Of a stretch of 64,000 bases of DNA, positions 18,275-29,289 are shown piece after piece. Under the pieces are notes generated by a model. It ran no database searches. It saw only the letters and a program-made list of their open reading frames with translations, and was not told where the DNA came from. Within the stretch, counting starts at the first letter, position 1. The number at the start of each line of letters is the position of its first letter. Position numbers and translations under genes: made by a program. Origin of the DNA: Paenibacillus sp. P25 (GTDB lineage Bacteria; Bacillota; Bacilli; Paenibacillales; NBRC-103111); NCBI GenBank assembly GCA_024704175.1, contig CP085629.1, positions 7,066,001 through 7,130,000 on the forward strand. Reading direction: 5' to 3'.

Positions 18275-18430
18275 ATGGAAAAAGCCATACAGCTTGATGT
18301 AATCCATACGCTTCGACAGCTCGGAATCAATCCGCCCAATGCAATGGAGTTCCTGACCTTGGAAAAGGTGATTTTCTCCGACGGCGACCAATGCCATGAA
18401 AATGACGAAAAGGAGTTAGGCATCGGATAA
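18275..18430 (+). CDS. Small acidic peptide (51 residues)
   Basis: An ORF with GGGAGG at 18262 and ATG 18275, too short for usual gene callers. It starts MEKAIQLDVIHTLRQLG, contains NPPNAMEF and ends in an acidic tail with one Cys. No signal peptide and no known family. It lies downstream of the motif at 18017. The same frame stays open for 84 codons beyond its TAA stop (see 18431-18685), so this may be the first part of a longer protein interrupted by an error or by a real nonsense codon. Confidence 0.45.
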   Translation: MEKAIQLDVIHTLRQLGINPPNAMEFLTLEKVIFSDGDQCHENDEKELGIG

Positions 18431-18685
18431 CAACGGCATGATAACGAGCAACGGAACGGTCGAATCCCTCAGTCACCCCTTTTTGCCGAGAATGCAACTT
18501 CGTACCCTCCTGCAGCGATTCGCGAGTTCAGCTGGAAGGAACTGGACTCCGATCAGACGGAAAGGCGACCCTGTTGGATTCCCGGCCATGTCACTTTGGT
18601 GCCCGTTCGTTTCGTAAGCAAAGGTGTTTTCGATGACGGGGATATCCTGATTATAGACGCTAAGGACGCTGTTCCAACAAAATGA
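18431..18685 (+). other. In-frame open continuation without start codon
   Basis: Directly after the TAA of the 51-residue ORF, the same frame stays open for 84 codons. It ends VFDDGDILIIDAKDAVPTK and contains GHVTLVPVRFVSKG, which resembles a stalk-domain strand (TLVPVRFV). No ATG, GTG or TTG suits it. It could be the second half of a 136-codon gene with a nonsense change, or a separate broken gene. Confidence 0.35.
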
Positions 18686-18700
18686 AAGGATTGATCAAAT

Positions 18701-18905
18701 ATGGAAAAAGATACACCGAGTTATTTTGACGGCAGAATGACCGAGGAACGTGCCAAAGAGTTGGCCGAATTGGTGAAAGCTCCAAAAAAACATAATGAAG
18801 CAAAGCAAATATTTGATTCAAATATGGAAACAGATGGACCGAGTTATTTTGATGGCAGAATGACTGAGAAACGTGCCAAAGAGTTGGCCGAATTGGTGAG
18901 AGCTT
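18701..18905 (+). repeat. 123-bp in-frame tandem duplication
   Basis: The segments beginning at 18701 and 18824 match closely for about 80 bp, including bases just before the ATG, with mostly silent differences, indicating a recent duplication within the gene. Confidence 0.8.
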
Positions 18906-18925
18906 CAAAACATGATGAAGTATAG
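18701..18925 (+). CDS. Small peptide made of two near-identical halves
   Basis: A 74-residue cytoplasmic-looking peptide built from a duplicated unit: PSYFDGRMTEERAKELAEL and, 41 residues later, PSYFDGRMTEKRAKELAEL. Each half starts with its own Met (ATG 18701 and 18824) in a matching context. AAAGGA lies before the first. No signal peptide, no Cys. The conserved part is an amphipathic helix with an aromatic N-cap. No family recognised. It may be a pro-peptide or a small regulatory protein; the location next to the motif at 18017 suggests co-regulation. Confidence 0.6.
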   Translation: MEKDTPSYFDGRMTEERAKELAELVKAPKKHNEAKQIFDSNMETDGPSYFDGRMTEKRAKELAELVRASKHDEV

Positions 18926-19119
18926 TTGGACGATTTGTACTTACCGGTTCCTTGCGGGGAATCCTTTTCAAATGTAAATCTTCCGCAACAATCTTTTCAG
19001 TACCATAATGCAAAAGCCAATATACGATCTTGTGCCATATGATACAAAATGTATTATTTGACGCGGGATTGTATATCTAGAGCAGAATGTTTATTCGTTT
19101 TGTAAGGAGGAATAATACG

Positions 19120-22100
19120 ATGCATCCACTAAAGAACAATACAATAAGGAGCAAGCTTGTTATCTTGCTTGTTGTTGTTTCCATGCTATTCTCTTTGTTT
19201 GGCGTAGGGGACCCGAGTATTGCGGTCGCTGACGAACCGGTTTCCGGTACAGGCGGGGCAGTCGGCGGCGCTCCGTTCACGGATCTGGACGGCTCTTACG
19301 CCAGAGAGGAAATTCAAGAGCTGGTCAGCTCCGGGATATTGGCCGGTTTCGCAGATGGAACATTTCAACCAAGGGAGCCCGTAACCCGGGCACAGCTGGC
19401 TAAAGTTCTTGCCCTTGCTTTAGGGCTAAGCGAAGACATCGGCGCGCCGACCATTTTACCGATGTTCCTGCCGATTCTTGGTTTAAAGGATACGTCGGGG
19501 CATTAGTCAAATTGAAAATAACGGACGGAACCTCCCCGACCGCCTTCTCGCCTGACACTTATGTGAACAGAGAGCAGCTGGCCGTATTTTTCATCCGGGC
19601 TATGAAATTGGAAGAGAAGGCGAAGGCGCTGCAAGCGGGCACATCCATCGCTGATTATGAACAAATTTCTGTCTGGGCAAGGCCGTATATTTCGCTTGCC
19701 TTCCAAATCGGCTTCCTGCAGGGAAACGATAACGGGAATGGAACGCTCCATTTTAGGCCCCAGGATGCGGCCGAAAGGCAGGCTTTGGCGCGATTGGCCT
19801 ACGAATTCATACATAATCGAAAGCATTATACGGATAAAGCCGCAGAAATCAGCGATACTGCTCCATCGCAAGCCCATGCTTCTGCTTTGGACGAAGCGTT
19901 GACGGCCGCTAATGCGGCGATCGCAGCTCTGCCTGGCATCGCTTCGTTAAGCAAGGAGCACAAAGTCGCTGTGGAAGCGGCCCGTGAGAAGGTCAATGCG
20001 GCAAGAAAGCTGGGAGCGAAGGACCGGGATTTTACAAACCTTGCCCATCTGGCCGATGCCGAGAAAAAGATTGAAGAGCTGTTCAAAGGTCCCGTTGCAG
20101 GCGGCGGCGGTGGCGGCGGTGGCGGCGGTAGCAGTAGCAGTGGCGATGATCAAAGCCATTCCGGTAATCCGGATGGAGTCGCTTGCTCTTTGAGTGCAGG
20201 AGAATATACCGGCAATAGGACCGTATGCAAGAATATAAGCGTGATAGGTCCGGAAAACGGTATCGCCGTCCTTCATGGCACGCTGTTCCTTGATCCGGGT
20301 CCTGACGGCGAATTATCTGTGAGGAATATTAAAGCGGATGAGATCAAGGTTTTGTCGGGTGCGGCAAATTCGATTCATTTATTAGCGAATACCGCCGCTG
20401 ACAAGTTGGAAATCAGCGCGATACATCAAGATCATGCCCCGCGGATCGTCACTTCGGCATCGACTGTGATTGGAAGCACTTATGTGCAATCTCAGGCGAT
20501 TTTACAATCGGAGGAAGGTTCCTTCGGCGGCGTAAACATCACTTCTGAAGCGGCTGGAAGCCAGGTACAGCTGGAGGGGAAATTTGCCGGGCATATCACG
20601 GTTTCGGCGCCAAGCTCCTCCATCGTGATTGAACAAGGCGCGTCCATAGAACAAGTGACGGTTTCGGGGGAGGGGACGACCCTTAACATTGCTCAAAATG
20701 CGGTTGTGTCTTCGATCCGTTTGGAGGCGTCACAATCTGCGATTCACACAAACGGGACGATTAAATCGATCGAGTCGAAGCCGTCGAGTGCAGTTACGGT
20801 GACCGGATCGACAGCAACCAATGCCAAGCATGCAGCTATTCAAGCGGCTGTTGCGGCAATCGCAAACCTTCCTCGGGCCATTACACTAGATGATAAGGCT
20901 GCAGTAGAATCGGCTAGAAGAAAAGTTTACGGAGCTATAAGCCTCGGTGCGGTAAATGCCGACATCTCGAACTTAAATGTTCTCGTTGCGGCTGAGGCCG
21001 TCATTGCTTCATTGGAGAACTCGGACGCGCCGACGGTGCAGGACAGCGACCTGGTGACAACGGCGGACACTCCGCTTAAGAGCGCCTTTTTGAGCTGGGA
21101 CCCGAACGGGGAGGCGCTGACCTACGAGGTGCTGGCAGGGCCGGCCCACGGTACAGTGACACCGGATACGCAGTTGTTGCCGACGTTTACGTATACGCCT
21201 GCGGCGGGGTATACCGGAGCGGACAGCTTCACGTACCGGGCATACGACGGAAAGCACTATTCGCGGGTGGCGACCGTCACCTTGCAGGTGAATCCGGGCG
21301 CTAACCATGCGCCTTATGTATCATCGGTACCGTTCGGCGCTTATACGAAGAAGAACCGGCCGGTGAACAGCCGGATTTATGCTAACGACGAAGACCGCGA
21401 GCCTGTGAAGCTAACGATACTGAACCAGCCGACCTTGGGCACGCTGGATATCGATGCGGATACCGGTTTCTTCACCTTCACGCCGAAGCGGGATGCGGTG
21501 GGAAGCGAGACCCTATGGGTGCATGCATTCGACGGCAAAGGATACTCGCCTGTGGCCGGGATGATCTTCAAGGTGAGCGACGGACCGGATAGGCCGCCGG
21601 TAGCGGAAGACTTCACGGTCCATACGAAGGTAAACGAGAAGGTAAACTTCACCTTCAAGGGAAGCGATCCGGAAGGGAACATAGGGACAGTCATGTTCCT
21701 CACCTTTCCGAAGCTGACGAACGGTATCGGCACGAACGGCCTGGATGGAACCTATACTCCCTATCCGGATGCAGCCGGAACGGATACGATCCTGTACCAG
21801 CTTTATGACGGCACAAGCTTCTCGAACATCGCCACGCTGACGGTTGAAGTCGGCGGAGTTGATCCCGACGCGCCGACGGTGCAGGACAGCGACCTGGTGA
21901 CAACGGCGGACACTCCGCTGAAGAGCGCCTTTTTGAGCTGGGACCCGAACGGGGAGGCGCTGACCTACGAGGTGCTGGCAAGGCCGGCCCACGGTACGGT
22001 GACGCCGGATACGCAGTTGTTGCCGACGTTTACGTATACGCCTGCGGCGGGGTATACGGGAGCGGACAGCTTCACGTACCGGGCATACGACGGAAAGCAC

Positions 22101-25100
22101 TACTCGCGGGTGGCGACCGTCACCTTGCAGGTGAATCCGGGCGGCAACCATGCGCCTTATGTATCATCGGTGCCGTTCGGCGCTTATACGAAGAAGAACC
22201 GGCCGGTCAACAGCCGGATTTATGCTAACGACGAAGACCGCGAGCCTGTGAAGTTGATGGTGCTGAACCAGCCCACCTTGGGCACGCTGGATATCGATGC
22301 GGATACCGGCTTCTTCACCTTCACGCCGAAGCGGGATGCGGTGGGAAGCGAGACCCTATGGGTGCATGCATTCGACGGCAAAGGATACTCGCCTGTGGCC
22401 GGGATGATCTTCAAGGTGAGCGACGGACCGGATGGGCCGCCGGTAGCGGAAGACTTCACGGTCCATACGAAGGTAAACGAGAAGGTAAACTTCACCTTCA
22501 AGGGAAGCGATCCGGAAGGGAACATAGGGACGGTCATGTTCCTCACCTTTCCGAAGCTGACGAACGGTATCGGCACGAACGGCCTGGATGGAACCTATAC
22601 TCCCTATCCGGATGCAGCCGGAACGGATACGATCCTGTACCAGCTTTATGACGGCACCAGCTTCTCGAACATCGCCACCCTGACGGTTGAAGTCGGCGGA
22701 GTTGATCCGGACGCGCCGACGGTGCAGGACAGCGACTTGATTACGATGGAGGGCATGCAGATCGAAAGCGCCTTGCTGGGCCGCGACCCGAATGGGGATG
22801 TCTTGACCTACCGGGTAGTGGAGCGACCGACCCACGGAAGCGTAGCGCTCGATATCGACAATCTGACGTTCATCTATAAGCCGGAAGCAGGGTATACCGG
22901 AGCGGATCATTTCAAGTACCAAGCTTTCGACGGGAGAAATTACTCCGGAGCCGCCACAGTCACCATTGAAATGAAAGCCGGCGCGAGCCCTGCACCTGAC
23001 GCAAAGGTGAGCTTAGCGTCCACAAAGAAGAGCCGCCCGGTGAAGGGCCGGATTATGACCTCGGATCCGGATAACGATCCGGTGGAGCTTGTGGTGCTGA
23101 ACCAGCCGACCTTGGGGACCCTGGATCTCGATACCCGTACGGGCTTCTTCACCTTCACGCCGAAGCCGGATGCGGTAGGAAACGAGTATGTATGGTACCA
23201 CGCCTATGACGGCCATGGCTATTCCCGGGCAAGCCGGATGAGGATCACGATCGACGATGGCCCGAACCAGCCGCCGGAGGCGGAGAACGTGACGATAAAT
23301 ACGCAGGTGAATACGCCGGTGAAATTCAAACTGAAGGTTACGGACCCGGACAGCCATTACTGGAACGTCCTCTATTTGGGCAGGACGACGAATCTGACCG
23401 GCGGGATGACAACGACCGGTATCGACGTGGACTACACGCCTGCTCCGGGTGCAACCGGAACGGAGACGATTTTGTATCAGGTCAGTGATGGTGTGACTTT
23501 ATCCAACGTCGCCACGCTCACGATTATCATAGGCGATGACCCGGACGGTCCACCAGATCAACCGGGACCAACCGTGTTCCCGCAAGTTCAGTCTTTTACG
23601 CACAATGTGGCCTTGAAGAAGGACGGTTCGGTTTGGACTTGGGGATACAACGGTTCCGGACAGCTCGGGCTTGGGGATTCCAACTACAGGACGGTTCCGA
23701 CCGAGGTGAAAGGACCCATCGAAGGAATCCGCTTCAAGCAGGTGGATGCCGGAACCCAGTTTACGCTTGCCTTGACGGCAGATCAAACCGTCTGGGGATG
23801 GGGCCAGAACAACAGCGGCGAATTGGGGGACGGGACAACAACGCGCCGGTATACTCCGGTCCAAGCAAAAGATCCTTTGGATCCTTCGGGCTTTTTTAAC
23901 CGGTGTGAAAAAGATTCAGGCAGGCGGTCTCGTTCGGCGTTGCCCTTAAGGAAGACGGCAGTGTCTATACCTGGGGGAACAATTCTAACGGGGAGCTGGG
24001 AATCGGAAATCAAATTCAGAAAAGTCCTGTTCCGTTGAAGGTTCCGAATCTTCCGCCCATTAAGGATATCTTCGTACGAAATGGGTACACGATGGCTATT
24101 GATACTACGGGCCTGCTTTGGGCGTGGGGTGAGGAAGGCTTCGGCCAGCTTGGTATCGGAACGGTACCCGCAAGCGATGTTCTGGAAAGATCGTATGTGC
24201 CCGTGAAGGTCCATACTCCCAATAATTCGAGTATTGGCTGGACGGGTATGCAGGCCATTGCTCCGGGAGTAACGCATGTATTGGGATTGAAGGACGGCAA
24301 AGTATACGCGTGGGGAAGCAATCTGTACGGCGCGCTTGGAAATGGCAATCCCTTAAACAAGTTTACCGGTTACCCTATGCCGGTCGTTGACCCGAGCGAT
24401 CCGTCAGGCCAGCTGTCGAACGTAATAGCCATCGGAGCGGGCTGGGATAACTCTTATGCGATCAAAAATGACGGCACGGTAGTTGCTTGGGGGAGAACAC
24501 CAGAGGTCAAGCGGGTGACGGTACATCCATGACCCGATACACTCCAGTTCAAGTGAAATGGCAGGACGGCCGCCCGTTCGACGGGGCCGTTGCCGTAGAA
24601 GGCGGGGACGGTTTCGGCATGCTGACCCGACAGGATGGTTCCGTCTGGGCGATGGGTCTGAATGACGGCGGGCAGCTGGGTGACGGTACGCGCAACCTGT
24701 CCCGATACCCCGTAAAAGTCAAATTATATTCGACGAATGCGAATTTAAACGCGCTCACCATATCTGCAGGAACGCTGCAGCCGGGCTTTTCGCCTAATAT
24801 TACCGATTACTCTATGGCGGTAGACAGCGGGGTCAGCTCAATCACGCTCGTACCGACTACGGCGGATAAACTTGCCACCGTTACCGTCAGCGTATATGGA
24901 GGCCAGCCGGTATCGGTGCCTAGCGGACAATCGAGCCCGCCCTTGCAGCTTACCGCGGGGCAGAATGAAGTGACGGTGAAGGTCACGGCGGAAGATCCTT
25001 CCAGTACGAAAGTGTATCGTATCAAAATCACCAGAAATGCAATACTGAACAATGTACTGCCGGCGACCGGAATAACCGATACGACGCCTCCGGTCACAAC

Positions 25101-25383
25101 TGCAGCCCTATCCCCGTCACAGCCGGTTCAAACAAGCGGCTGGTTCGCCGGCCCAGTGACGATAACCCTGCATACGACCGACAATGCATCGAGTGTGACA
25201 GGGACGGTTTACAGTATCAATGGATCGGAATGGCGACCCTATTCCAAGCCTCTCACTTTGGATCAGGATGGAATGATCGCTGTCAACTTCCGTTCAACGG
25301 ACCAATCAGGCAATATCGAAGCCGTCCAAACGGTGACAGTGAAAATCGCAAGGAAACCGGAAGATGTTGTGCCGATGCAATAA
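19120..25383 (+). CDS. Giant SLH surface protein with tandem beta-domains and seven RCC1 repeats (about four frameshifts)
   Basis: About 2,087 residues from ATG 19120 (AAGGAGG). Order: signal peptide; three SLH domains (AREEIQELVSSGILAGFADG, then DSWFKGYVGAL and WARPYISLAFQIGFLQG) that anchor it to wall polysaccharide; a helical segment, a nine-Gly linker and a beta region. A second helical segment leads into three 281-residue units of cadherin-like/Ig-like domains (GYTGADSFTYRAYDGKHY type). Seven RCC1 repeats follow (WGYNGSGQLG, WGQNNSGELG, WGNNSNGELG and so on), then a cadherin-like beta-sandwich and a final domain with GTVYSINGSEWRPY. Frame breaks lie near 19455 (CC where CCC restores HFTDVPADSW), 23893, 23930 and 24490. 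Likely an adhesin or surface-layer component. A terminator follows. Confidence 0.85.
21024..23545 (+). repeat. Three 843-bp direct repeats
   Basis: Units begin at 21024, 21867 and 22710, exactly 843 bp (281 codons) apart. The first two are nearly identical over their whole length; the third is clearly diverged but keeps the same order of domains. They encode the beta-domain array of the SLH protein. Such repeats can recombine and also confuse assemblers. Confidence 0.9.
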
Positions 25384-25396
25384 CAGTGAATGGCCG

Positions 25397-25417
25397 GAGC
25401 CCCCGTTTCGGGGGCTC
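25397..25417 (+). terminator. Intrinsic terminator after the SLH gene
   Basis: GAGCCCCC (25397-25404) pairs with GGGGGCTC (25410-25417) around a 5-nt loop, 14 bp after the stop codon, followed by a T-containing stretch. Confidence 0.8.
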
Positions 25418-25587
25418 TATCTATTCTTGATGTTGCCTTCTGCTGCAGCATGTCGATTCCACTTTAGTATACCGGTTATAAAAAGGAGAAGAATCAGTCA
25501 AGGCTGGAACAGGGCGCCGGGTGGCAGGAGGTTGCGGTCTTTTTGGCTTTTCGCAGCTGGGATCACAAAACAAGGAGACACTGTCGG

Positions 25588-25683
25588 ATGCTGATTCGGA
25601 GTTTGTCGCGATCCGCCATTTTCTTGGCCCGATTGAACATGCCGCTGGCTCTGAAATTGGTTTATGATAGAGCTAATCCTTAA
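25588..25683 (+). CDS. Possible 31-residue peptide
   Basis: The only candidate in the 25418-25744 gap. AAGGAGA precedes ATG 25588 at good spacing. The product is basic and hydrophobic (LARLNMPLALKLVYD). A partial copy of the regulator motif (CACTTTAGTATACC) lies upstream at 25459-25473. No homologue recognised; the ORF may be fortuitous. Confidence 0.25.
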   Translation: MLIRSLSRSAIFLARLNMPLALKLVYDRANP

Positions 25684-25744
25684 TTCCAATAAAGTTTAGT
25701 GATATACTATGTTTTAAATGCGTCATGGAGGGGAGGAGGCTCGG

Positions 25745-26647
25745 ATGCTGGTTAAAACCTTTGCCGGTTATAAAAAAGAAGGACACTGGATGTGGGCGCA
25801 GCGTTCATCCCACGGGATGCATAACAAGCTGGAAGCCCATCGGCATGACTATATCGAGCTGGTCTATGTGGTACATGGGGGAGGCCGTCATCAAATCGGC
25901 CGCGATTACTTTGAGATTCATCCCGGCAGCGTATTTGTGATCCTCCCCGGCGAGAATCATGCCTACCTTGATGTGACGGATAAGGATATTGAAATCATCA
26001 ACTGCCTGTTCCCGCCGGAGTCGGTTGTTCCGCTGCTTCCTGAGGAGCCTGGATCGCTCGAAGGCCTCCCGTATATAGCTCCTTTTTACGCCGGACTGAA
26101 GAGTTTGCCGAAGCGGCCGCAGCTTACCTCGGAGCAGTCGACGGCCATTCTTGAGCTGCTGGAAGGCATGATCCGGGAACAAAGCACGCGCGAGCCGGGC
26201 TGCGAAACCGTGAACCGCCACCGGCTGATCGACCTGCTGATCCGCTTATCGCGTTATTCACTGCAGCGGGATGCCGCACCGAAGATGCCGGGGCCTCCGG
26301 CAAGCGCGCATGAGCTCTTGATCCGGCGGGTACGGCAGCATCTGGAAGCCCACTACCCGCGCAAAATTACCGCCGCCTCCCTGGCTCAGGAATTCAATAT
26401 CAGCCAGCGGCATTTGAACCGCGTGTTCAAGCAGGAGACCGGCACCAGCATCACGGCGATGCTGCAGCAGATCCGGATTGAGCGCGCCAAGCACATGCTT
26501 CTTGAGACGGAGCGAAGCATTGAAGCGGTAGCGACGGCCGTAGGCTTCGGGGATGCGTCGTTTTTTACCCGGCTGTTCTCCAGGCTTGCAGGCCATCCCC
26601 CGGGAGCCTACCGCAAGCTGGCGAAGAAGAACCGGCGAATTTCATAA
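25745..26647 (+). CDS. AraC-family regulator of the first carbohydrate locus
   Basis: About 300 residues. The N-terminal cupin sensor (residues 15-95) includes EAHRHDYIELVYVVHGGGRH and the later GSVFVILPGENHAY. The C-terminal double HTH (about residues 200-295) includes ITAASLAQEFNISQRHLNRV and GFGDASFFTRLFSRLAGHPP. ATG 25745 has GGAGGAGG; an upstream start at 25718 lacks one. It lies 31 bp before the binding-lipoprotein gene on the same strand, so it probably activates that uptake operon in response to a sugar. Intact ORF. Confidence 0.9.
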   Translation: MLVKTFAGYKKEGHWMWAQRSSHGMHNKLEAHRHDYIELVYVVHGGGRHQIGRDYFEIHPGSVFVILPGENHAYLDVTDKDIEIINCLFPPESVVPLLPEEPGSLEGLPYIAPFYAGLKSLPKRPQLTSEQSTAILELLEGMIREQSTREPGCETVNRHRLIDLLIRLSRYSLQRDAAPKMPGPPASAHELLIRRVRQHLEAHYPRKITAASLAQEFNISQRHLNRVFKQETGTSITAMLQQIRIERAKHMLLETERSIEAVATAVGFGDASFFTRLFSRLAGHPPGAYRKLAKKNRRIS

Positions 26648-26678
26648 GAGAGAGAAAGAACGGATAGAGGTGCGAGAG

Positions 26679-28231
26679 ATGAAGAGAGAATTTACCGGAA
26701 CACAACGAAGGATGGGGATGGTGCCAAGAAGTCTGCCTGCGGGAGCCGGAGCTCTGCTGCTCGCGTCCGTATTACTTACGGCATGCGGGGGCCAGAAGGC
26801 GGGGGTACGGCAAGCAATCGCGGATAACGGGCCGCTTGAACTCAGCATCATGACCATTACGCCCAGCACACCGCCGGCCTCGGACGACAATGTCATCAAG
26901 CGTGCGATCGAGAAAGCGACGAACTCCAAGATGAACATCCAGTGGGTGTCGAATAACGTCTACCCGGACAAGCTGAACATCACGCTGGCCTCGGGCCATA
27001 TTCCCGATTTAACGATGATAAGCGATCCGTTCAGCGGGACCTTCCGTACGATGGCGGCGCAGGGCGCTTTTTGGGACATCACCCCTTATATCAAGGATTA
27101 TCCGAACCTGCAGAACGGGATATCGAAGGTGGCCTGGGAATCGACGAAGATGGCGGACGGCAAAAACTACGGCATCCCCGGGCGCGGGACGAGAACGACG
27201 AGTCGTTCCTGATCGTGCGCAAGGACTGGCTGGATAAGCTGGGACTGAAGCCGCCGGCAACGACGGAGGAGTTGTATGCCGTGATGAAGGCTTTTGCGGA
27301 GAAGGACCCGGACGGCGACGGGAAGAACGACACGGTCGGTTTGTCCACCGGGTTCGATACGCTCACCGGGACGTTCGAGGGGATTTTTACGGGAACGAAC
27401 GGAAAATGGAAGCTGGACGGCGGCAAGCTCGTCTACACCGCGTTCCTGCCGGAGGCCCGCCAGGCTATGGAGTTTTTGACCAAAGCTTATAAAGAGAAGC
27501 TGCTGCCGGAGGACCAGCTCTCCCTGAAAACAACACAGGTGCGCGACCTCTTTAAAGGCAACCGCGCGGGCATTGTCATCGACAAGACCGGCACGGGCAA
27601 CCGGGTGTACACGACCGATCTGAGGAAAATCGTCCCTTCCTTCAAGGACACCGAGTTTTACCCTTTGACCTCGATTAACGGATTCGTCCCGAAGGGCTCG
27701 GGCTTCAACGGCCTTCTGGCGATTCCGAAGAGCGTGCCCGAGGCGAAGATGAAACGGATTCTGAAGCTGCTCGATACCTGGATGACGAACGAAGTGGGCG
27801 CGATCCAGCGGTTCGGCATCGAGGGCGCGCACCATAACGTGGTGAACGGGGTCAAGGTCACGATTCCCGAGAAATTAAACGCCGACAACGCCTCGGACTT
27901 CAACCAGATTGTGAATCCGACCGATCCGAGCCTCGACCCGGCCCCTCCTACGGAGGATATGAAAGCGGCGGATGCTTTGAAGAAAAAGGTTCAAGACGAG
28001 CGCGCCAAGATCAACGTGCCGGACATCAGCCTGGGGCTCTACTCCCAGACCGCCCAGAAGGTGCTGCCGGATCTGGAGAAGAAAATCGCCGACCTGAAGG
28101 CGAAAATTGTGATCGGGCGCGAGCCGATTACTGCTTGGGACGATTTCGTCGCCAAGGCGAAGAACGATCCGGAGGTTATAAAGATGACGGAGGAAATGAC
28201 GCAGGCTTATAACAAACGGGCAGGCAAATAA
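26679..28231 (+). CDS. Extracellular solute-binding lipoprotein (one frameshift)
   Basis: About 517 residues of the COG1653-like sugar-binding class of Paenibacillus. Lipobox LLTAC near residue 30, then PLELSIMTITPSTPPASDDN and YPDKLNITLASGHIPDLT typical of the N-lobe. Later parts include FVPKGSGFNGLLAIPKSVPE and a C-terminal AWDDFVAKAKNDPEV. The frame breaks near 27180, in a run of four C; five C restores YGIPRARDENDES. It precedes two permease genes, with gaps of tens of bp. It should deliver an oligosaccharide, possibly sulphated given the sulfatase downstream. ATG 26679 has AGAGGTG. Confidence 0.9.
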
Positions 28232-28268
28232 GCAGTGCCAAGCACAAATCAGGAAAGGAGCGGACTTT

Positions 28269-29249
28269 ATGGAACATGCAGAAGGACGCACCGTCCCGGT
28301 CCGCCGGGAAAACCCGGGAAGCGGCGGGAGAACGCGGTCCTTTTGGAGGAAATTCGCACTCGATTTGAAGCGGGACAAGTCCTTGTATTTGCTGGCTTTG
28401 CCGGGCGTCGTCTTCTTCCTGATCTTCAAATACGTGCCGATGTGGGGCGTCGTGATTGCCTTCCAGAATTACTCGCCGTTCGGCGGCGTTCTCCATAGTC
28501 CTTGGGTCGGACTGGAGCACTTTCGGCGCTTCTTCCAAACGGAAGACTTCTGGTCGCTGCTCCGCAATACGCTGGGGATCAATGTGCTGAGTCTGGTGTT
28601 CTTTTTCCCGGTGCCGATTGTCGTTTCGCTGATGCTGAACGAGCTGCGAAATGCCGTATACAAACGGATCGTCCAGTCGGTGATTTATCTGCCGCATTTT
28701 CTCTCCTGGGTTATTATTGCGGGCCTTACGTTCGCGCTGTTCGCCAAAGGGGAGGGGCTGGTGAACCATCTGCTTGAGGCGGCGGGGCTGGAGCGGATCG
28801 ATGTGCTGACGAACCCGGACACGTTCTGGATCATGGTTACGGTGCAGTCGATGTGGAAGGAGGCCGGCTGGGGGACCATCGTGTTCCTTGCGGCCATTGC
28901 CGGAGCGGACCCGCAAGTCTACGAGGCGGCGCGCATGGACGGGGCGGGCAGGTTCCGCCAAATGTGGCACGTTACGCTTCCGGCGATCCGAAGCGTGATC
29001 GTGATTCTGCTCATCTTGCGGCTCGGGCACATCATGGACGTAGGGTTTGAGCAGATTTTTCTAATGTACAACGGGGCCGTGTCGCAGGTGGCGGAGGTGT
29101 TCGATACGTACGTCTACCGGACCGGGATCCAGCGGGCCGAATTCAGCTACAGCACGGCGGTCGGGTTGTTCAAATCGGTCGTAGGGCTGGTACTCGTCCT
29201 GCTGGCCAACCGGGCGGCCAAGAAGCTCGGCGAAGACGGCGTATTTTAG
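28269..29249 (+). CDS. LplB-type ABC transporter permease
   Basis: A 326-residue intact inner-membrane permease. It has six predicted helices, the N-terminal LALPGVVFFLIFKYVPMWG typical of LplB, and the EAA loop (YEAARMDGAGRFRQMWHVTL) that contacts the ATPase. No ATPase gene is present in either sugar locus, as is usual for this family, which shares an MsmX-like ATPase. It follows the binding lipoprotein and precedes the LplC-type partner. The start at 28269 has AGGAAAGGAG upstream. Confidence 0.93.
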   Translation: MEHAEGRTVPVRRENPGSGGRTRSFWRKFALDLKRDKSLYLLALPGVVFFLIFKYVPMWGVVIAFQNYSPFGGVLHSPWVGLEHFRRFFQTEDFWSLLRNTLGINVLSLVFFFPVPIVVSLMLNELRNAVYKRIVQSVIYLPHFLSWVIIAGLTFALFAKGEGLVNHLLEAAGLERIDVLTNPDTFWIMVTVQSMWKEAGWGTIVFLAAIAGADPQVYEAARMDGAGRFRQMWHVTLPAIRSVIVILLILRLGHIMDVGFEQIFLMYNGAVSQVAEVFDTYVYRTGIQRAEFSYSTAVGLFKSVVGLVLVLLANRAAKKLGEDGVF

Positions 29250-29289
29250 CAATGCGGAATAGCTGGTACAATTGGAAGGAGGGAAACCC

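Noticed and set aside
21513-22151. Minus-strand ORFs repeated in the 21-23 kb region
   Set aside because: They mirror the 843-bp repeats of the SLH gene and have no RBS or family match.
21024-23545. Direct repeats considered as CRISPR or mobile element
   Set aside because: The units are 843 bp, in frame and encode domains. No spacers, terminal repeats or transposase.
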